NCBI RefSeq assembly: GCF_022803015.1
Contig: NZ_JAFKON010000002.1
Span: 491,313-555,312, forward strand
Direction of reading: 5' to 3'
Source of the DNA: Arthrobacter humicola
GTDB lineage: Bacteria > Actinomycetota > Actinomycetes > Actinomycetales > Micrococcaceae
DNA: 64,000 nucleotides
Shown: piece after piece, positions 51,223-60,686 of the stretch
Numbering within the stretch: the stretch's first letter is position 1
Layout of the letters: every line of letters starts with the position of its first letter
Notes under the pieces: model-generated
Seen by the model: only the letters and a program-made list of their open reading frames with translations
Told to the model about the DNA's origin: nothing
Databases searched by the model: none
Program-made: the position numbers and the translations under genes

Positions 51223-52964
51223 TGCGCGTCATGGCCCAAATGGGCATGGTCATGAACCTGGACAAATGCATCGGCTGCCACACCTGTTCCGTGACCTGCA
51301 AGCAGGCCTGGACCAACCGTGCCGGCACCGAATACGTCTGGTTCAACAACGTCGAAACCCGCCCCGGGCAGGGCTATCCGCGCCGCTACGAGGACCAGGA
51401 GAAGTGGCACGGCGGCTGGGCGCTGAACAAGCGCGGGAAGCTGGTGCTCAAGGCCGGCGGCCGGGTCAAGAAGCTCTTCGGGATCTTCGCCAGCCCGGTC
51501 CAGCCCGAGCTCAAGGACTACTACGAGCCATGGACCTACGACTACAAGACCCTCGTTGACGCGCCCCTGGGCGACGATTTCCCGGTTGCCCGGCCCAAGT
51601 CCCTGATCACCGGGGAGGACACCAAGATCACGTGGTCCGCGAACTGGGACGATGACCTCGGCGGCTCCGCCGAGAACGGCCACCTGGACCCGATCGTGGA
51701 GAAGGTCCGGCGGGAATCCGAGGACAAGATCAAGTTCGCGTACGAACAAACCTTCATGTTCTACCTGCCGCGGATCTGCGAGCACTGCCTGAACCCGTCC
51801 TGCATGGCTTCCTGCCCCTCCGGCGCGATCTACAAGCGGGTGGAGGACGGGATTGTGCTGGTGGACCAGGACAAATGCCGCGGCTGGCGCCAGTGCGTCA
51901 CCGGCTGCCCCTACAAGAAGATCTACTTCAACCACAAGACCGGCAAAGCCGAGAAGTGCACCTTCTGCTACCCGCGGGTGGAGGTGGGGCTCCCGACAGT
52001 CTGCTCCGAGACCTGCGTGGGTCGGCTGCGGTACCTGGGGCTGTTCCTGTACGACGCCGACGCCGTCACCGCGGCGGCCGCCGTCACGGACCCCCGGGAA
52101 CTCTACGACGCCCAGATGGACGTGCTGCTGGACCCGAACGACCCCGCCGTCCAGGCCGAGGCCCGGGCCCAGGGCATCCCCGAAGACTGGATCGACGCCG
52201 CCGGGCGCTCGCCGGTCTACGCCCTGGCCAAGGTCTACAAGGTGGCGCTGCCGCTGCACCCGGAATACCGGACCATGCCGATGGTCTGGTACGTGCCGCC
52301 GCTCTCACCCGTGGTGGACCTGCTGCGCGACCAGGGCCACGACGGCGAGGACACCGGCAACCTTTTCGGCGCCATCGACGCGCTGCGCATCCCGGTGGAA
52401 TACCTCGCTGAACTCTTCACCGCCGGCGACGCGGACCGGGTCACCGCGGTGCTGAAGAAGCTCGCCGCCATGCGCTCCTTCATGCGCGGCATCAGCCTCG
52501 GCAACGACCCGGACGACGCCATCCCGGAGGCCGTGGGGATGGACAGCCAGAGCATGTACGAGATGTACCGACTGATGGCGATCGCGAAATACGAGGAGCG
52601 CTACGTCATCCCGAAGGCCCACGTGGAACAGGCCCACGACCTCGAGGAAATGGGCTGTTCGCTCGACTTCGAGGGCGGCCCCGGCATGCAGGATACCGCT
52701 CACTTCGGCGAAGCCAGCGGCCGGCCCGTCCCCGTGGCGGTGGAAACCTTCAACGCCCTCCGGGACCGGCAGACCTCCGGCTCCGCGCCCGGCGAAACCA
52801 CACTGCGCGGCAGGGTGAACCTGCTGAACTGGGACGGCACCGGAGCGCCCTCCGGGCTTTTTCCGGAAAAGGCGTTGCTTCCGGAAAAACCGCCTCCGGA
52901 GAAACCGCCGCCGCCGAAACCGGCGGCCCCCGCGGAATCCCCTCCGGCGGGGGAGCAGCCATGA
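51222..52964 (+). CDS. narH: Respiratory nitrate reductase beta subunit
   Basis: NarH carries electrons from NarI to NarG. The 580-residue protein has four cysteine clusters: CIGCHTCSVTCKQAW near the N-terminus, CEHCLNPSCMASCPSG, CRGWRQCVTGCPYKK (Trp in place of one Cys, giving the 3Fe-4S centre) and CTFCYPRVEV followed by CSETCVGR. It is about 65 residues longer than E. coli NarH; the extra C-terminal part is Pro/Lys/Glu-rich (PEKPPPEKPPPPKPAAP). It overlaps narJ by four bases. Confidence 0.98.
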   Translation: MRVMAQMGMVMNLDKCIGCHTCSVTCKQAWTNRAGTEYVWFNNVETRPGQGYPRRYEDQEKWHGGWALNKRGKLVLKAGGRVKKLFGIFASPVQPELKDYYEPWTYDYKTLVDAPLGDDFPVARPKSLITGEDTKITWSANWDDDLGGSAENGHLDPIVEKVRRESEDKIKFAYEQTFMFYLPRICEHCLNPSCMASCPSGAIYKRVEDGIVLVDQDKCRGWRQCVTGCPYKKIYFNHKTGKAEKCTFCYPRVEVGLPTVCSETCVGRLRYLGLFLYDADAVTAAAAVTDPRELYDAQMDVLLDPNDPAVQAEARAQGIPEDWIDAAGRSPVYALAKVYKVALPLHPEYRTMPMVWYVPPLSPVVDLLRDQGHDGEDTGNLFGAIDALRIPVEYLAELFTAGDADRVTAVLKKLAAMRSFMRGISLGNDPDDAIPEAVGMDSQSMYEMYRLMAIAKYEERYVIPKAHVEQAHDLEEMGCSLDFEGGPGMQDTAHFGEASGRPVPVAVETFNALRDRQTSGSAPGETTLRGRVNLLNWDGTGAPSGLFPEKALLPEKPPPEKPPPPKPAAPAESPPAGEQP

Positions 52965-53581
52965 CCCGCCGCCAGCAGGTCCTCTACCTCGCTGCGGCCT
53001 GGTGCCTGTCCTACCCTGACGAGGAACTGACCGGCCGGGTCCCGCTGATGCGGGCCGCTCTGGCAGAGTTCCCCGGCGCCACGGCGGACTTCGTTGCAGT
53101 CCTGGACCAGCTGGAGTCCACGCCGCCGATCCAGCTCCAGTCCCAGTACGTGCGCGAGTTCGACCTCGGAAAGCGCCACGCCCTGCACCTTTCCTACTGG
53201 ACTGACGGGGACACCCGGCGCCGCGGCGAGGTTCTGGGCAACTTCAAGAAGACCTACCGGCAAAGCGACATCCTGGTGGACACCCACGGCGAACTGCCCG
53301 ACTACCTCCCGATGGTCCTCGAATACGCCGCGCTGGTGGACCTGGCGGCCGGCCGCGAGCTGCTGACGCGCTTCCGGGCGAGCCTGGAGATGCTCCGCTT
53401 CGGGCTGCTCCGGGACCAGCTGCCGCACGCCCGGATCCTGCAGGCCGTCTGCGCCACGCTGCCCGGGAAATCCCCGGCGGACGAGCAGGCCGTCATGCGG
53501 ATGGCCGGCTACGGCCCGCCCACCGAGGCCGTGGGCCTGGACCCGTACGATCCGCGCCTGCTGCCCGTGAAGGGGGCCTGA
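52961..53581 (+). CDS. narJ: Nitrate reductase molybdenum cofactor assembly chaperone
   Basis: NarJ is a dedicated cytoplasmic chaperone that holds NarGH until the Mo cofactor and clusters are inserted. The 206-residue all-helical protein has LAAAWCLSYPDEEL near its start and YVREFDLGKRHALHLSYWTDGDTRRRGE, the conserved TorD-like core. The length is normal. It overlaps narH (ATGA), and a 2-bp gap separates it from narI. Confidence 0.95.
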   Translation: MTRRQQVLYLAAAWCLSYPDEELTGRVPLMRAALAEFPGATADFVAVLDQLESTPPIQLQSQYVREFDLGKRHALHLSYWTDGDTRRRGEVLGNFKKTYRQSDILVDTHGELPDYLPMVLEYAALVDLAAGRELLTRFRASLEMLRFGLLRDQLPHARILQAVCATLPGKSPADEQAVMRMAGYGPPTEAVGLDPYDPRLLPVKGA

Positions 53582-53583
53582 GC

Positions 53584-54429
53584 ATGCTGGCATTCGAAGC
53601 GGAACCCGGATCCGCCGTCGGACTCTCCGCACTGGACATCGTGCTGTGGGGCGTTCTCCCGTACGTCATGGTGGTGGTTTTGGTCGGCGGGCTTCTCTGG
53701 CGCTACAAGTACGACCAGTTCGGCTGGACCACGAGGTCTTCCCAGCTCTATGAGTCCAGGCTGCTGAGGATTGCGTCCCCGTTGTTCCACTTTGGCCTGC
53801 TCGCCGTAATCGCCGGTCACTTCTTCGGCCTGGTCATTCCGATGGGCTGGACCCAGGCGGCCGGGATGAGCCAGGAGTTCTACCACTTCAACGCCCTGCT
53901 GGTCGGCGGAATCGCCGGGGTCGGAACGCTGGGCGGGATCCTCCTGCTGATCTACCGCCGCCGGACCACCGGGCCGGTCTTCATGGCCACCACCGGCAAT
54001 GACAAGACCATGTACGTAGTGCTCACCGCGGCCATTGTGTTCGGGCTGTGGACCACCTTGGCGAGTGTCTTCGAGGGCGAGCACGGGCACAATTACCGCG
54101 AGACCGTGGCCCCGTGGTTCCGCTCGCTGTTCATCTTCCAGCCCGACATCGCGGCGATGGCCGCGGCGCCGTTCTCCTTCCACCTGCACACCCTGGTAGG
54201 CATGGCGCTGTTCGTGATCTGGCCGTTCACGCGCCTGGTCCATGCCTTCACGGCCCCGTTCCACTACCTCTTCCGCCCCTACATCGTCTACCGCTCCCGG
54301 GACCGGGAAACCGGTGGGGCCGGGGCCAAAGGCACAGCCGGCGCTGCCGGCGCCCGGAGCTCCACGGCCGGCGCGCGGCGGGGCTGGTCCGCCGTCGGAA
54401 CCCGGGACCGGGACACCAGGAACCGGTGA
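53584..54429 (+). CDS. narI: Respiratory nitrate reductase gamma subunit (cytochrome b)
   Basis: NarI anchors NarGH to the membrane and oxidises menaquinol through two b haems. The 281-residue protein has five hydrophobic helices and haem-ligand histidines in FHFGLLAVIAGHFFG, LHTLVGMALFVIWP and RLVHAFTAPFHYLFRPYIVY. The last ~45 residues are Gly/Ala/Arg-rich and probably disordered. GAAGGGGG precedes the ATG. Confidence 0.96.
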   Translation: MLAFEAEPGSAVGLSALDIVLWGVLPYVMVVVLVGGLLWRYKYDQFGWTTRSSQLYESRLLRIASPLFHFGLLAVIAGHFFGLVIPMGWTQAAGMSQEFYHFNALLVGGIAGVGTLGGILLLIYRRRTTGPVFMATTGNDKTMYVVLTAAIVFGLWTTLASVFEGEHGHNYRETVAPWFRSLFIFQPDIAAMAAAPFSFHLHTLVGMALFVIWPFTRLVHAFTAPFHYLFRPYIVYRSRDRETGGAGAKGTAGAAGARSSTAGARRGWSAVGTRDRDTRNR

Positions 54430-54490
54430 CCCGGTGCCATCGCTGAAGCTGAGTTGCTGAACTGCTTGTTGACCAAGGAAGGAGACCGCC

Positions 54491-55714
54491 GTGGCCGGAG
54501 CAATGTTCCCGCCCGTTGCCGCCCCTGCGGGCCGGGCGCTCAATCTGACGCTCGCCACCTCGACCTCCGTGGTGTGCTTCTGGGCCTGGAACTCCATCGC
54601 CACGCTGAGCGCGTTCTACACCCAGCACCTGCACCTCAATCCGGCCACCACCGGCGTGCTCGTGGCCATGCCCGTCTTCGTCGGCTCGCTGGGGCGGATC
54701 GTCGTCGGCGCCTTGACGGACAAGTACGGCGGCCGCGCCATGTTCACTTTTGTCCTGCTGGCCTCCATCGTCCCGATCCTGCTGGTGGCCGTCGGCGGTA
54801 GCCTCGACTCCTTCGCCGTAGTGCTGGCTGCCGGCGTGCTGCTGGGGGTCGCCGGAACCGTCTTCGCCGTCGGGATCCCCTTCGTCAGCGCTTGGTACGA
54901 GCCCGCCCGGCGGGGTTTCGCCACCGGCGTCTTCGGCGCGGGCATGGGCGGAACGGCCCTGGCCGCCTTCCTGAACCCCCGGCTTGTCGCCGCCATCGGC
55001 TACGTTCCCACCCACCTGCTGATCGCCGCGATTCTGGCGGTCATGGCCGCCATCATCTGGTTCCGAATGAAGGAGGCGCCGGGCTGGACCCGCAGCAACG
55101 CGCCCGTGATGCCCAAGCTGATCGACGCCGCGAAGACCCCGGTCACGTGGAAGCTGTGCTTCCTCTACGCAGTCCTCTTCGGTGGCTTCGTTTCCTTCGC
55201 CACGTATCTGCCCACGTACCTCCGGGATGTCTACAGCTTCGATCCCAGCGCCGCCGGCGCCCGCACCGCGGGGTTTGCGCTCGCCGCCGTGCTGGCGCGC
55301 CCGGTGGGCGGCGTACTCGCCGACAAGATCGGTCCCAAGCCCGTGGTGATCGCCGCCCTCGCCGGCGTCGCTGTCCTCGCCTGGGTGGTGAACCTGCAGC
55401 CCGACGGCGATGTCCCCGCCGGCCTGACGTTCGTCGCCATGGCGGCGGCGCTGGGCCTGGGCACGGGCGGGGTGTTCGCCTGGGTGGGGGTCCTCGCGCC
55501 GGAGGGCAAGGTCGGCAGCATCAGCGGGGTGGTCAGCGCGGCCGGCGGCCTGGGCGGCTACTTCCCGCCGCTGATCATGGGCGCCACCTATGACGCCGCG
55601 GCGCACAGCTACGCGATCGGGCTGCTGCTGCTAGTCGCCACAGCGCTCGCGGCGCTGGTCTTCACCATCTTCGCCATGCACGGCAGGACCAAGGCCAAGG
55701 TCGCGGCCGCCTAG
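54491..55714 (+). CDS. narK: NarK-type nitrate/nitrite transporter
   Basis: This is a 407-residue MFS protein of the nitrate/nitrite porter family with 12 helices. Typical features are VCFWAWNSIATLSAFYTQHL in helix 1, GRIVVGALTDKYGGRAMF after helix 2 and GMGGTALAAFLNPRLV. The start is GTG with AAGGAGA upstream. It closes the nar operon, 61 bp after narI. It imports nitrate and/or exports nitrite; direction cannot be read from sequence. No nitrate regulator gene is nearby. Confidence 0.93.
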   Translation: MAGAMFPPVAAPAGRALNLTLATSTSVVCFWAWNSIATLSAFYTQHLHLNPATTGVLVAMPVFVGSLGRIVVGALTDKYGGRAMFTFVLLASIVPILLVAVGGSLDSFAVVLAAGVLLGVAGTVFAVGIPFVSAWYEPARRGFATGVFGAGMGGTALAAFLNPRLVAAIGYVPTHLLIAAILAVMAAIIWFRMKEAPGWTRSNAPVMPKLIDAAKTPVTWKLCFLYAVLFGGFVSFATYLPTYLRDVYSFDPSAAGARTAGFALAAVLARPVGGVLADKIGPKPVVIAALAGVAVLAWVVNLQPDGDVPAGLTFVAMAAALGLGTGGVFAWVGVLAPEGKVGSISGVVSAAGGLGGYFPPLIMGATYDAAAHSYAIGLLLLVATALAALVFTIFAMHGRTKAKVAAA

Positions 55715-55727
55715 CGCAGCCCAGGGA

Positions 55728-57065
55728 CTAGCCGAACAGCAGGGTGGCCAGCGTAAAGATGGCCAGCCCGGCCAGGGCACCCACCACCGTGCCGTTGATC
55801 CGGATGAACTGCAGGTCCCTGCCGACCTGCAGCTCGATCTTCTGCGACGTCTCTTCGGCATCCCAGCGGGCCACGGTGTCCGTGATGACCCCCGCGATGT
55901 CCGAGCGGTAGGTCTTCACGAGGTAGCCGGCCGCGTCGCCGATCCAGGCGTTCACCTTGCCGGCGAGCTCGGGATCGACCAGCAGCCGGGTGCCGAAGTC
56001 ATGCACGGCCGCCTTGAACTTGACGGTCAGTTCGCTGTGCGGGTCATCGACGGCGGTGAGCAGGGCCGTCTTGATGGTGTCCCAGGTGCGGGAGGCGAGC
56101 TCGCGGACCTCCGGGTCGCCGAGCACTTGGGCCTTGATGCCCTCGGCGCGGGCGATCATGACAGGATCATGCTGCAGGTCCTGCGCGAGTTCCTTGAGGT
56201 ACTTGTCGATCGAGAGGCGGACCTGGTGCTGCGGGTCGGACTGCACGGCGCGGGTGAACTTGAGGATCTCCACGTACACCTTGTCGCCCACCAGCCCGTC
56301 CACGAACGAGGGCACCCACGTCGGGGACCGGTCGGTGACCAGCCTGTTGACCGTCTCCTGGTTGTCCCGCACCCAGTCCACGGTGCGGTCCACCATTAGG
56401 TCCACCAGCGCATGGTGGTGCCCGTCGTCGAAGATCCGCTCGGCGAGCCGGCCCACCGGCGGCCCCCACGGCGGGGTGAGCAGGTGCTTACGGACCATGG
56501 ACTCGATCACGGCCTGGACGTCGTCGTCGTTGAGCACCTTGAACGCGCCGCGGATGACGGCGGCACCCTCCTTGGCGACCCGGTCCGGGCCGCCGGGGCT
56601 GGACAGCCAGGCGCCGGCCTTGCGCGCAATGTCTGCGGACGCCAGCTTCTCCTGGACCACCTGTTCGGAGAGGAAATTGGTTTCCACGAATTCGCCCAGC
56701 GAGGCGCCGATCTGGTCCTTGCGGCGCGGGATGATCGCGGTGTGCGGGATCTTGATGCCCATGGGGTACTTGAACAGGGCCGTGACGGCGAACCAGTCCG
56801 CGAGGGCACCGACCATGCCGCCCTCGGCCGCGGCGCGGACATATTCGAGCCCCGGATACTGCTTCTGCAGGGCGAACGCGACGATGAAAATCACCGCCAT
56901 GACGATCAGCAGCGAGAGGGCCAGGAGCTTCATCCGGCGCAGCGCCGCGGCCTTCTCGCGGTCGCTGGAGGCAGCGGAACGCTGCCCGGGGGGACCGCCC
57001 GGCCGGGTGCCGCCTGGACGTCCCGCGGCACCGGTCAGGGAAGTTGCCTCAGTATTCACCTGCAT
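55728..57065 (-). CDS. DUF445 membrane protein
   Basis: This is a 445-residue protein of the DUF445 (YjiN/YheB-like) family: a transmembrane helix near residues 45-70 (LALSLLIVMAVIFIVAFAL), the conserved AAAEGGMVGALADWFAVTALFKYPMG, a long helical middle section, and a C-terminal helix (INGTVVGALAGLAIFTLATLLFG). The N-terminal 40 residues are Gly/Arg/Pro-rich. It is thought to be an envelope protein, but no function is established. It converges on narK with a 13-bp gap. Confidence 0.9.
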   Translation of the reverse strand: MQVNTEATSLTGAAGRPGGTRPGGPPGQRSAASSDREKAAALRRMKLLALSLLIVMAVIFIVAFALQKQYPGLEYVRAAAEGGMVGALADWFAVTALFKYPMGIKIPHTAIIPRRKDQIGASLGEFVETNFLSEQVVQEKLASADIARKAGAWLSSPGGPDRVAKEGAAVIRGAFKVLNDDDVQAVIESMVRKHLLTPPWGPPVGRLAERIFDDGHHHALVDLMVDRTVDWVRDNQETVNRLVTDRSPTWVPSFVDGLVGDKVYVEILKFTRAVQSDPQHQVRLSIDKYLKELAQDLQHDPVMIARAEGIKAQVLGDPEVRELASRTWDTIKTALLTAVDDPHSELTVKFKAAVHDFGTRLLVDPELAGKVNAWIGDAAGYLVKTYRSDIAGVITDTVARWDAEETSQKIELQVGRDLQFIRINGTVVGALAGLAIFTLATLLFG

Positions 57066-57115
57066 GAGCCCAGCCTAGCCCGCCACAGAAACGGACGGTC
57101 CGCTAACGTGGCACC

Positions 57116-58018
57116 ATGACCACTGATGAGCCTGCCGCCGCCGCCCGGCCTTTGGTCTATGCCCACCGCGGCTCCAGCGGAACCTTCGCCGAGCACACCC
57201 GGGCCGCGTACCTGCAGGCCATCGCCGACGGCGCCGACGGTGTGGAATGCGATGTCCACCTGACCCGGGACCAGCACGTGGTGCTCCTGCACGATGCCAC
57301 CCTGGACCGCACCTCGGACGGCACGGGCCAGGTGGCCGACCGGACCCTGCAAGAACTCCAGGAACTGGACTTCTCCTCCTGGAAGGGAGCCCGGATCCCG
57401 GAGGCCTACGGCGCCAAGTCCGGGCAGTTCCTGACCCTGCCGGACCTGCTCGACATCCTGCGCGCGGCCGGCCGCGGGATCGGGCTGGCGATCGAGTTTA
57501 AACACCCGAGCCCGTACCAGCTCAGACTCGAGGACCGGGCCCTGGAGGTCCTGAGGGTCGAGGGCTGGGATCCGCGGACGTCGATGCTGGAGAACATCAC
57601 GGTTTCCTTCATGAGCTTTAGCCCCGACTCCGTAAAACACCTCCTGGAGTCCGTGCCGGCCGCGGCCGTCTGCCAGCTCGTGGACGACGTCAATGTGGCG
57701 GACATCCGGGAGGAACTGGGCCTCGGTGCCCTGACCGGCGGGGCGCTGGCCAACGTGATGAAGGCCGCCCAGGCTGAGGGGGAACGGATCCTGGCGGCGG
57801 CCGAGGCGGGCATTGCCGGCCCCGGCATCGGGTACGTCCGCACGCACGCCCCGGCCGTTCAGCGCTGGCTCGCCTCGGGGCTGCGGTGCCGGGTGTGGAC
57901 GGTCGACACCGAGGACGACGTCGAACGGTGCCGGAAACTCGGGATCCAGGAGATCACCACCAACTGGCCGGCCCAGGTCCTCTCCCAGCTCATGGCGGAC
58001 AGCCGGCCCCCACGGTAG
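57116..58018 (+). CDS. Glycerophosphodiester phosphodiesterase
   Basis: This is a 300-residue GDPD-family enzyme that splits glycerophosphodiesters into an alcohol and glycerol 3-phosphate. The active-site motif YAHRGSSGTFAEHTRAA carries the catalytic His and Arg, followed by GVECDVHLTRDQHVVLLHD with the metal ligands and second His. The C-terminal end has VWTVDTEDDVERC. There is no signal peptide, so it is cytoplasmic. The start overlaps no neighbour, and 50 bp separates it from divergent DUF445. Confidence 0.93.
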   Translation: MTTDEPAAAARPLVYAHRGSSGTFAEHTRAAYLQAIADGADGVECDVHLTRDQHVVLLHDATLDRTSDGTGQVADRTLQELQELDFSSWKGARIPEAYGAKSGQFLTLPDLLDILRAAGRGIGLAIEFKHPSPYQLRLEDRALEVLRVEGWDPRTSMLENITVSFMSFSPDSVKHLLESVPAAAVCQLVDDVNVADIREELGLGALTGGALANVMKAAQAEGERILAAAEAGIAGPGIGYVRTHAPAVQRWLASGLRCRVWTVDTEDDVERCRKLGIQEITTNWPAQVLSQLMADSRPPR

Positions 58019-58114
58019 CCGCCTGGCCGCTCCACGGATCCTGGGCCGACATCTTCACATCCCCTGCGTCCCCGCGGATTACGGCCGGCGTGGCCGCTGT
58101 GGTTGAGTTGTTGC

Positions 58115-58561
58115 ATGCCATTTCGCCGGCCCGTCCCGGACCTCCAGACGCTATCCGCGGCAGCGATGAGCGCGCTGCTGCTCACCAGTGCCGCCAAGCA
58201 CTTCCGCGAGCCTGAATTTTTCCACCCGGTGGTACCCGACTTCCTGTGCCGGGACGACTCCGGCGAGCAGCCGAACGGGCCCCTGGCCGTCCTGTCCCGT
58301 GAGGAATGGGTGGCAGTGAGCGGGCTGCTGGAAGCCGCCGCCGCCGTCGGGCTCCTGGTCCCGGCCACCCGGAGGGCCGCCGCGGGCTGTGTCACGGCGC
58401 TGTTCGCAGCCTTCCTCGCCGGCCACGTGGACGCCCTGCGCAAAGCCTACGGGCCGGAGGGCTCGCCTCGCCGGCGACGCGTGCACACCCTGCGGCTCCC
58501 GCTCCAGGCGCCCCTCATCGCATGGGCCTGGACTTTGACACGGCGGAACCGGCGCCCGTGA
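58115..58561 (+). CDS. DoxX-like membrane protein
   Basis: This is a 148-residue protein with about three or four hydrophobic helices. ALLLTSAAKHFREPEFFHPVVPDFL is the conserved N-terminal block of a DoxX-like actinobacterial family, and VSGLLEAAAAVGLLVPATRRAA is the second helix region. I start at ATG 58115; a TTG at 58103 is possible. The stop overlaps the GTG of azlC (GTGA). The function is unknown. Confidence 0.75.
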   Translation: MPFRRPVPDLQTLSAAAMSALLLTSAAKHFREPEFFHPVVPDFLCRDDSGEQPNGPLAVLSREEWVAVSGLLEAAAAVGLLVPATRRAAAGCVTALFAAFLAGHVDALRKAYGPEGSPRRRRVHTLRLPLQAPLIAWAWTLTRRNRRP

Positions 58562-59331
58562 AAATCCTGCAGTCACCGGCGGTGCGGATCGGTTTGTCGA
58601 TCAGCATCGCCACCGGGCTCTACGGCGTCTCCTTCGGCGCGCTGTCCGTAACCTCAGGCCTGGATTTCTGGCAGACCATGGCGCTGAGCCTGCTGCTGTT
58701 CAGCGGCGGCTCGCAGTTCGCCTTCATCGGTGTGGTGGCCGGCGGCGGGTCCGGCGTCGCGGCGATGGGCGCCGCGACGCTGCTGGGCATGCGCAACGGC
58801 ATCTACGGCATGCAGATCAATGCCCTCCTGCAGCCGCGGGGGTGGCGGAAGTTTGCCGCGGCCCAACTGACCATCGATGAGTCCACCGCCACCAGCACCG
58901 GGCAGACGGATCCCGACGAGCAGAAACGCGGCTTCTGGACCGCCGGAATCGGCGTCTTTGTTCTCTGGAACCTGTTCACCGCCCTCGGCGCATTGGCCGG
59001 CGGGGCACTCGGGGATCCCAAACAGTGGGGACTGGACGGCGCCGCCGTGGCGGCCTTCCTGGGCCTGCTCTGGCCGCGGCTGAAAGGTAGGGAACCTGTG
59101 GCCATCGCGGTGGTCTGCGCGCTGGCCACCGTGCTGGCCGTGCCGTTCGTGCCCCCGGGAGTGCCGATCCTCGTCGCCGCCGTGGTCGCGGCGGGGATCG
59201 GCTGGTTCAGCCACGGCCGCAGCGACGAGGGCCTGGAGCCGGACGTCGATCCGTACGCGGAGGACCACGTGCACCACCACCACGACCCTGCCCGCGATTC
59301 CCGCGGTGACCGCTCCGGAGACGACGCATGA
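58558..59331 (+). CDS. azlC: AzlC-family branched-chain amino acid permease subunit
   Basis: AzlC with AzlD exports branched-chain amino acids or their analogues. From GTG 58558 the protein is 257 residues: SISIATGLYGVSFGALSVTSGL, LLFSGGSQFAFIGVVAGGG and GMRNGIYGMQINALLQPRGW are characteristic. A His/Asp-rich tail (DVDPYAEDHVHHHHDPARDS) follows the last helix and could bind metal. An alternative ATG at 58522 lacks a ribosome-binding site. Overlaps of four bases at both ends couple it to the genes before and after. Confidence 0.9.
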   Translation: MKILQSPAVRIGLSISIATGLYGVSFGALSVTSGLDFWQTMALSLLLFSGGSQFAFIGVVAGGGSGVAAMGAATLLGMRNGIYGMQINALLQPRGWRKFAAAQLTIDESTATSTGQTDPDEQKRGFWTAGIGVFVLWNLFTALGALAGGALGDPKQWGLDGAAVAAFLGLLWPRLKGREPVAIAVVCALATVLAVPFVPPGVPILVAAVVAAGIGWFSHGRSDEGLEPDVDPYAEDHVHHHHDPARDSRGDRSGDDA

Positions 59332-59639
59332 ACCTCTGGATGTGGCTGCTGCTCTCCTGCCTGCTCGCCTACGCCTGGAAGCTGCTCGGCTACCTGGTGC
59401 CGGCCAGCCTGCTCCGCAACCCGCGGACGTCCAGGATTGCCGGGACCATGACAATCGGGCTGCTGGCGTCCCTGACGGTGGTCAATGCCGTCGCCTCCGG
59501 CCAGTCGCTCGTCCTGGACGCCCGGCTTGGCGCCTTGGCGGCGGCGGCCATCGCTTTGTGGTTGCGCGCGCCGTTCCTGGTGGTGGTGATCGCCGGCGCG
59601 GCCGCGGCCGCCGGGCTCCGGCTGCTCGGCTGGGACTGA
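59328..59639 (+). CDS. azlD: AzlD-family permease subunit
   Basis: This is a 103-residue membrane protein with four hydrophobic helices (MWLLLSCLLAYAWKLLGYLVP, MTIGLLASLTVVNAV, LGALAAAAIALWLRAPFLVVVIAGAAAAAGL). Its size and pairing with AzlC identify it. It overlaps azlC by four bases (ATGA). The pair is the complete exporter. Confidence 0.9.
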   Translation: MNLWMWLLLSCLLAYAWKLLGYLVPASLLRNPRTSRIAGTMTIGLLASLTVVNAVASGQSLVLDARLGALAAAAIALWLRAPFLVVVIAGAAAAAGLRLLGWD

Positions 59640-59747
59640 CCCGTTCGTGGGACGCCTGACCGCGCTGGGCCGCGGACCGGCTGTGGGTGCGGCCGGAACG
59701 GTCTTTAGTCCCTACTTGGTGCCGGGATCGCATGGGAGCATTCGAAC

Positions 59748-60002
59748 ATGACTGAACACGACGGCGAGCTGCCGGCTGCCGACCGGGAGGCTGCCGATGA
59801 GCAGGCCGCGGAGCAGCAGGCCGCGGAGCAGCAGGCCGCGGAGCCGCGCAAGGATCAGCGCACCAAGGCGCACGAGCCGTATGTTTCCGGCGGGGCTGAG
59901 TCCACCCGGGAAATGCGCGAAATGTCCCGCCGCCGTCGGGAAGCCGAAGAGAAGCTTCAGCAACACCTTCTCGAAGCCAAGGAAAAGCCGGCCGAAGACT
60001 AG
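59748..60002 (+). CDS. Small charged hypothetical protein with EQQAA repeats
   Basis: This is an 84-residue, highly charged protein. Three in-frame 15-bp units encode DEQAA/EQQAA/EQQAA (residues about 17-32), and the C-terminal half is a Glu/Arg-rich helix (REMREMSRRRREAEEKLQQHLLEAKEK) with coiled-coil character. No family is recognised. A partial match of codon use with neighbours supports translation. Confidence 0.55.
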   Translation: MTEHDGELPAADREAADEQAAEQQAAEQQAAEPRKDQRTKAHEPYVSGGAESTREMREMSRRRREAEEKLQQHLLEAKEKPAED

Positions 60003-60053
60003 CGCGGGGCACCGGGCTGCCGGGGCACCTGCAGGAACCGGCGCTTATGGGTG

Positions 60054-60686
60054 CTAGCCGAGAACGGCGTCGAACGCGGTGCCCGTCAGCGGGGCCTGCG
60101 GCGGCAACGCCCGGTCCGGCCGCTCCGTCCGGATGGCGTCCTCAACCAGCGCCACGGGCCGGCGCCACGCGTCGGAGCCCGGCTCCATGGTGTCCACGAC
60201 GCCGATCAGCATGGCCAGCAGGCGGATCATGTCCGTCATGGAAATATCGCTGCGCAGGGTGCCCTGCCCCTGGCCCCGGCCCAGCAGCACGGCGATGGAT
60301 TCAATCAGGCCGCCCGTGATCCCGGTCAGCAGCCCGCGCCGGCCCGCGACAGCTCCCAGCAGGTTGGCTTCTTCGCTGGCGACATGCATCGTGGCATCGA
60401 TGACCCGAAAGAGCCCTGCGGCGGCGTCAGGATCGGCCAGGGCCTCATCGATGGCCGGATCCACCTGCAGCCGGAGCTGCTGGTTCAGGGCAGCGAGCAC
60501 CAGCTCTTCCTTGTCGGCGAAATTCCGGAAAAGGGTGGCGGGACCCACGCCGGCGGTGACGGCAATGGTCTGCAGCGGCACCTCGGGGCCGTGCTCGCGG
60601 AAGCACTGGCGGGCCGCGGCGATGATTTTGTCCACGTTGCGCGCGGCATCTGCGCGGAGCGGCCTGCGGTCTACTGCCCGGTTCAT
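60054..60686 (-). CDS. TetR-family transcriptional regulator
   Basis: This 210-residue repressor has the TetR HTH at residues ~15-60: NVDKIIAAARQCFREHGPEVPLQTIAVTAGVGPATLFRNFADKEELV. The C-terminal ligand domain (from ~75) is helical, with GLIESIAVLLGRGQGQGTLRSDISMTDMIRLLAMLIGVVDTM. The ATG at 60686 follows the most natural start for the domain; a much longer frame upstream is non-coding. No obvious target gene is adjacent except the divergent thiamine-binding protein gene. Confidence 0.9.
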   Translation of the reverse strand: MNRAVDRRPLRADAARNVDKIIAAARQCFREHGPEVPLQTIAVTAGVGPATLFRNFADKEELVLAALNQQLRLQVDPAIDEALADPDAAAGLFRVIDATMHVASEEANLLGAVAGRRGLLTGITGGLIESIAVLLGRGQGQGTLRSDISMTDMIRLLAMLIGVVDTMEPGSDAWRRPVALVEDAIRTERPDRALPPQAPLTGTAFDAVLG

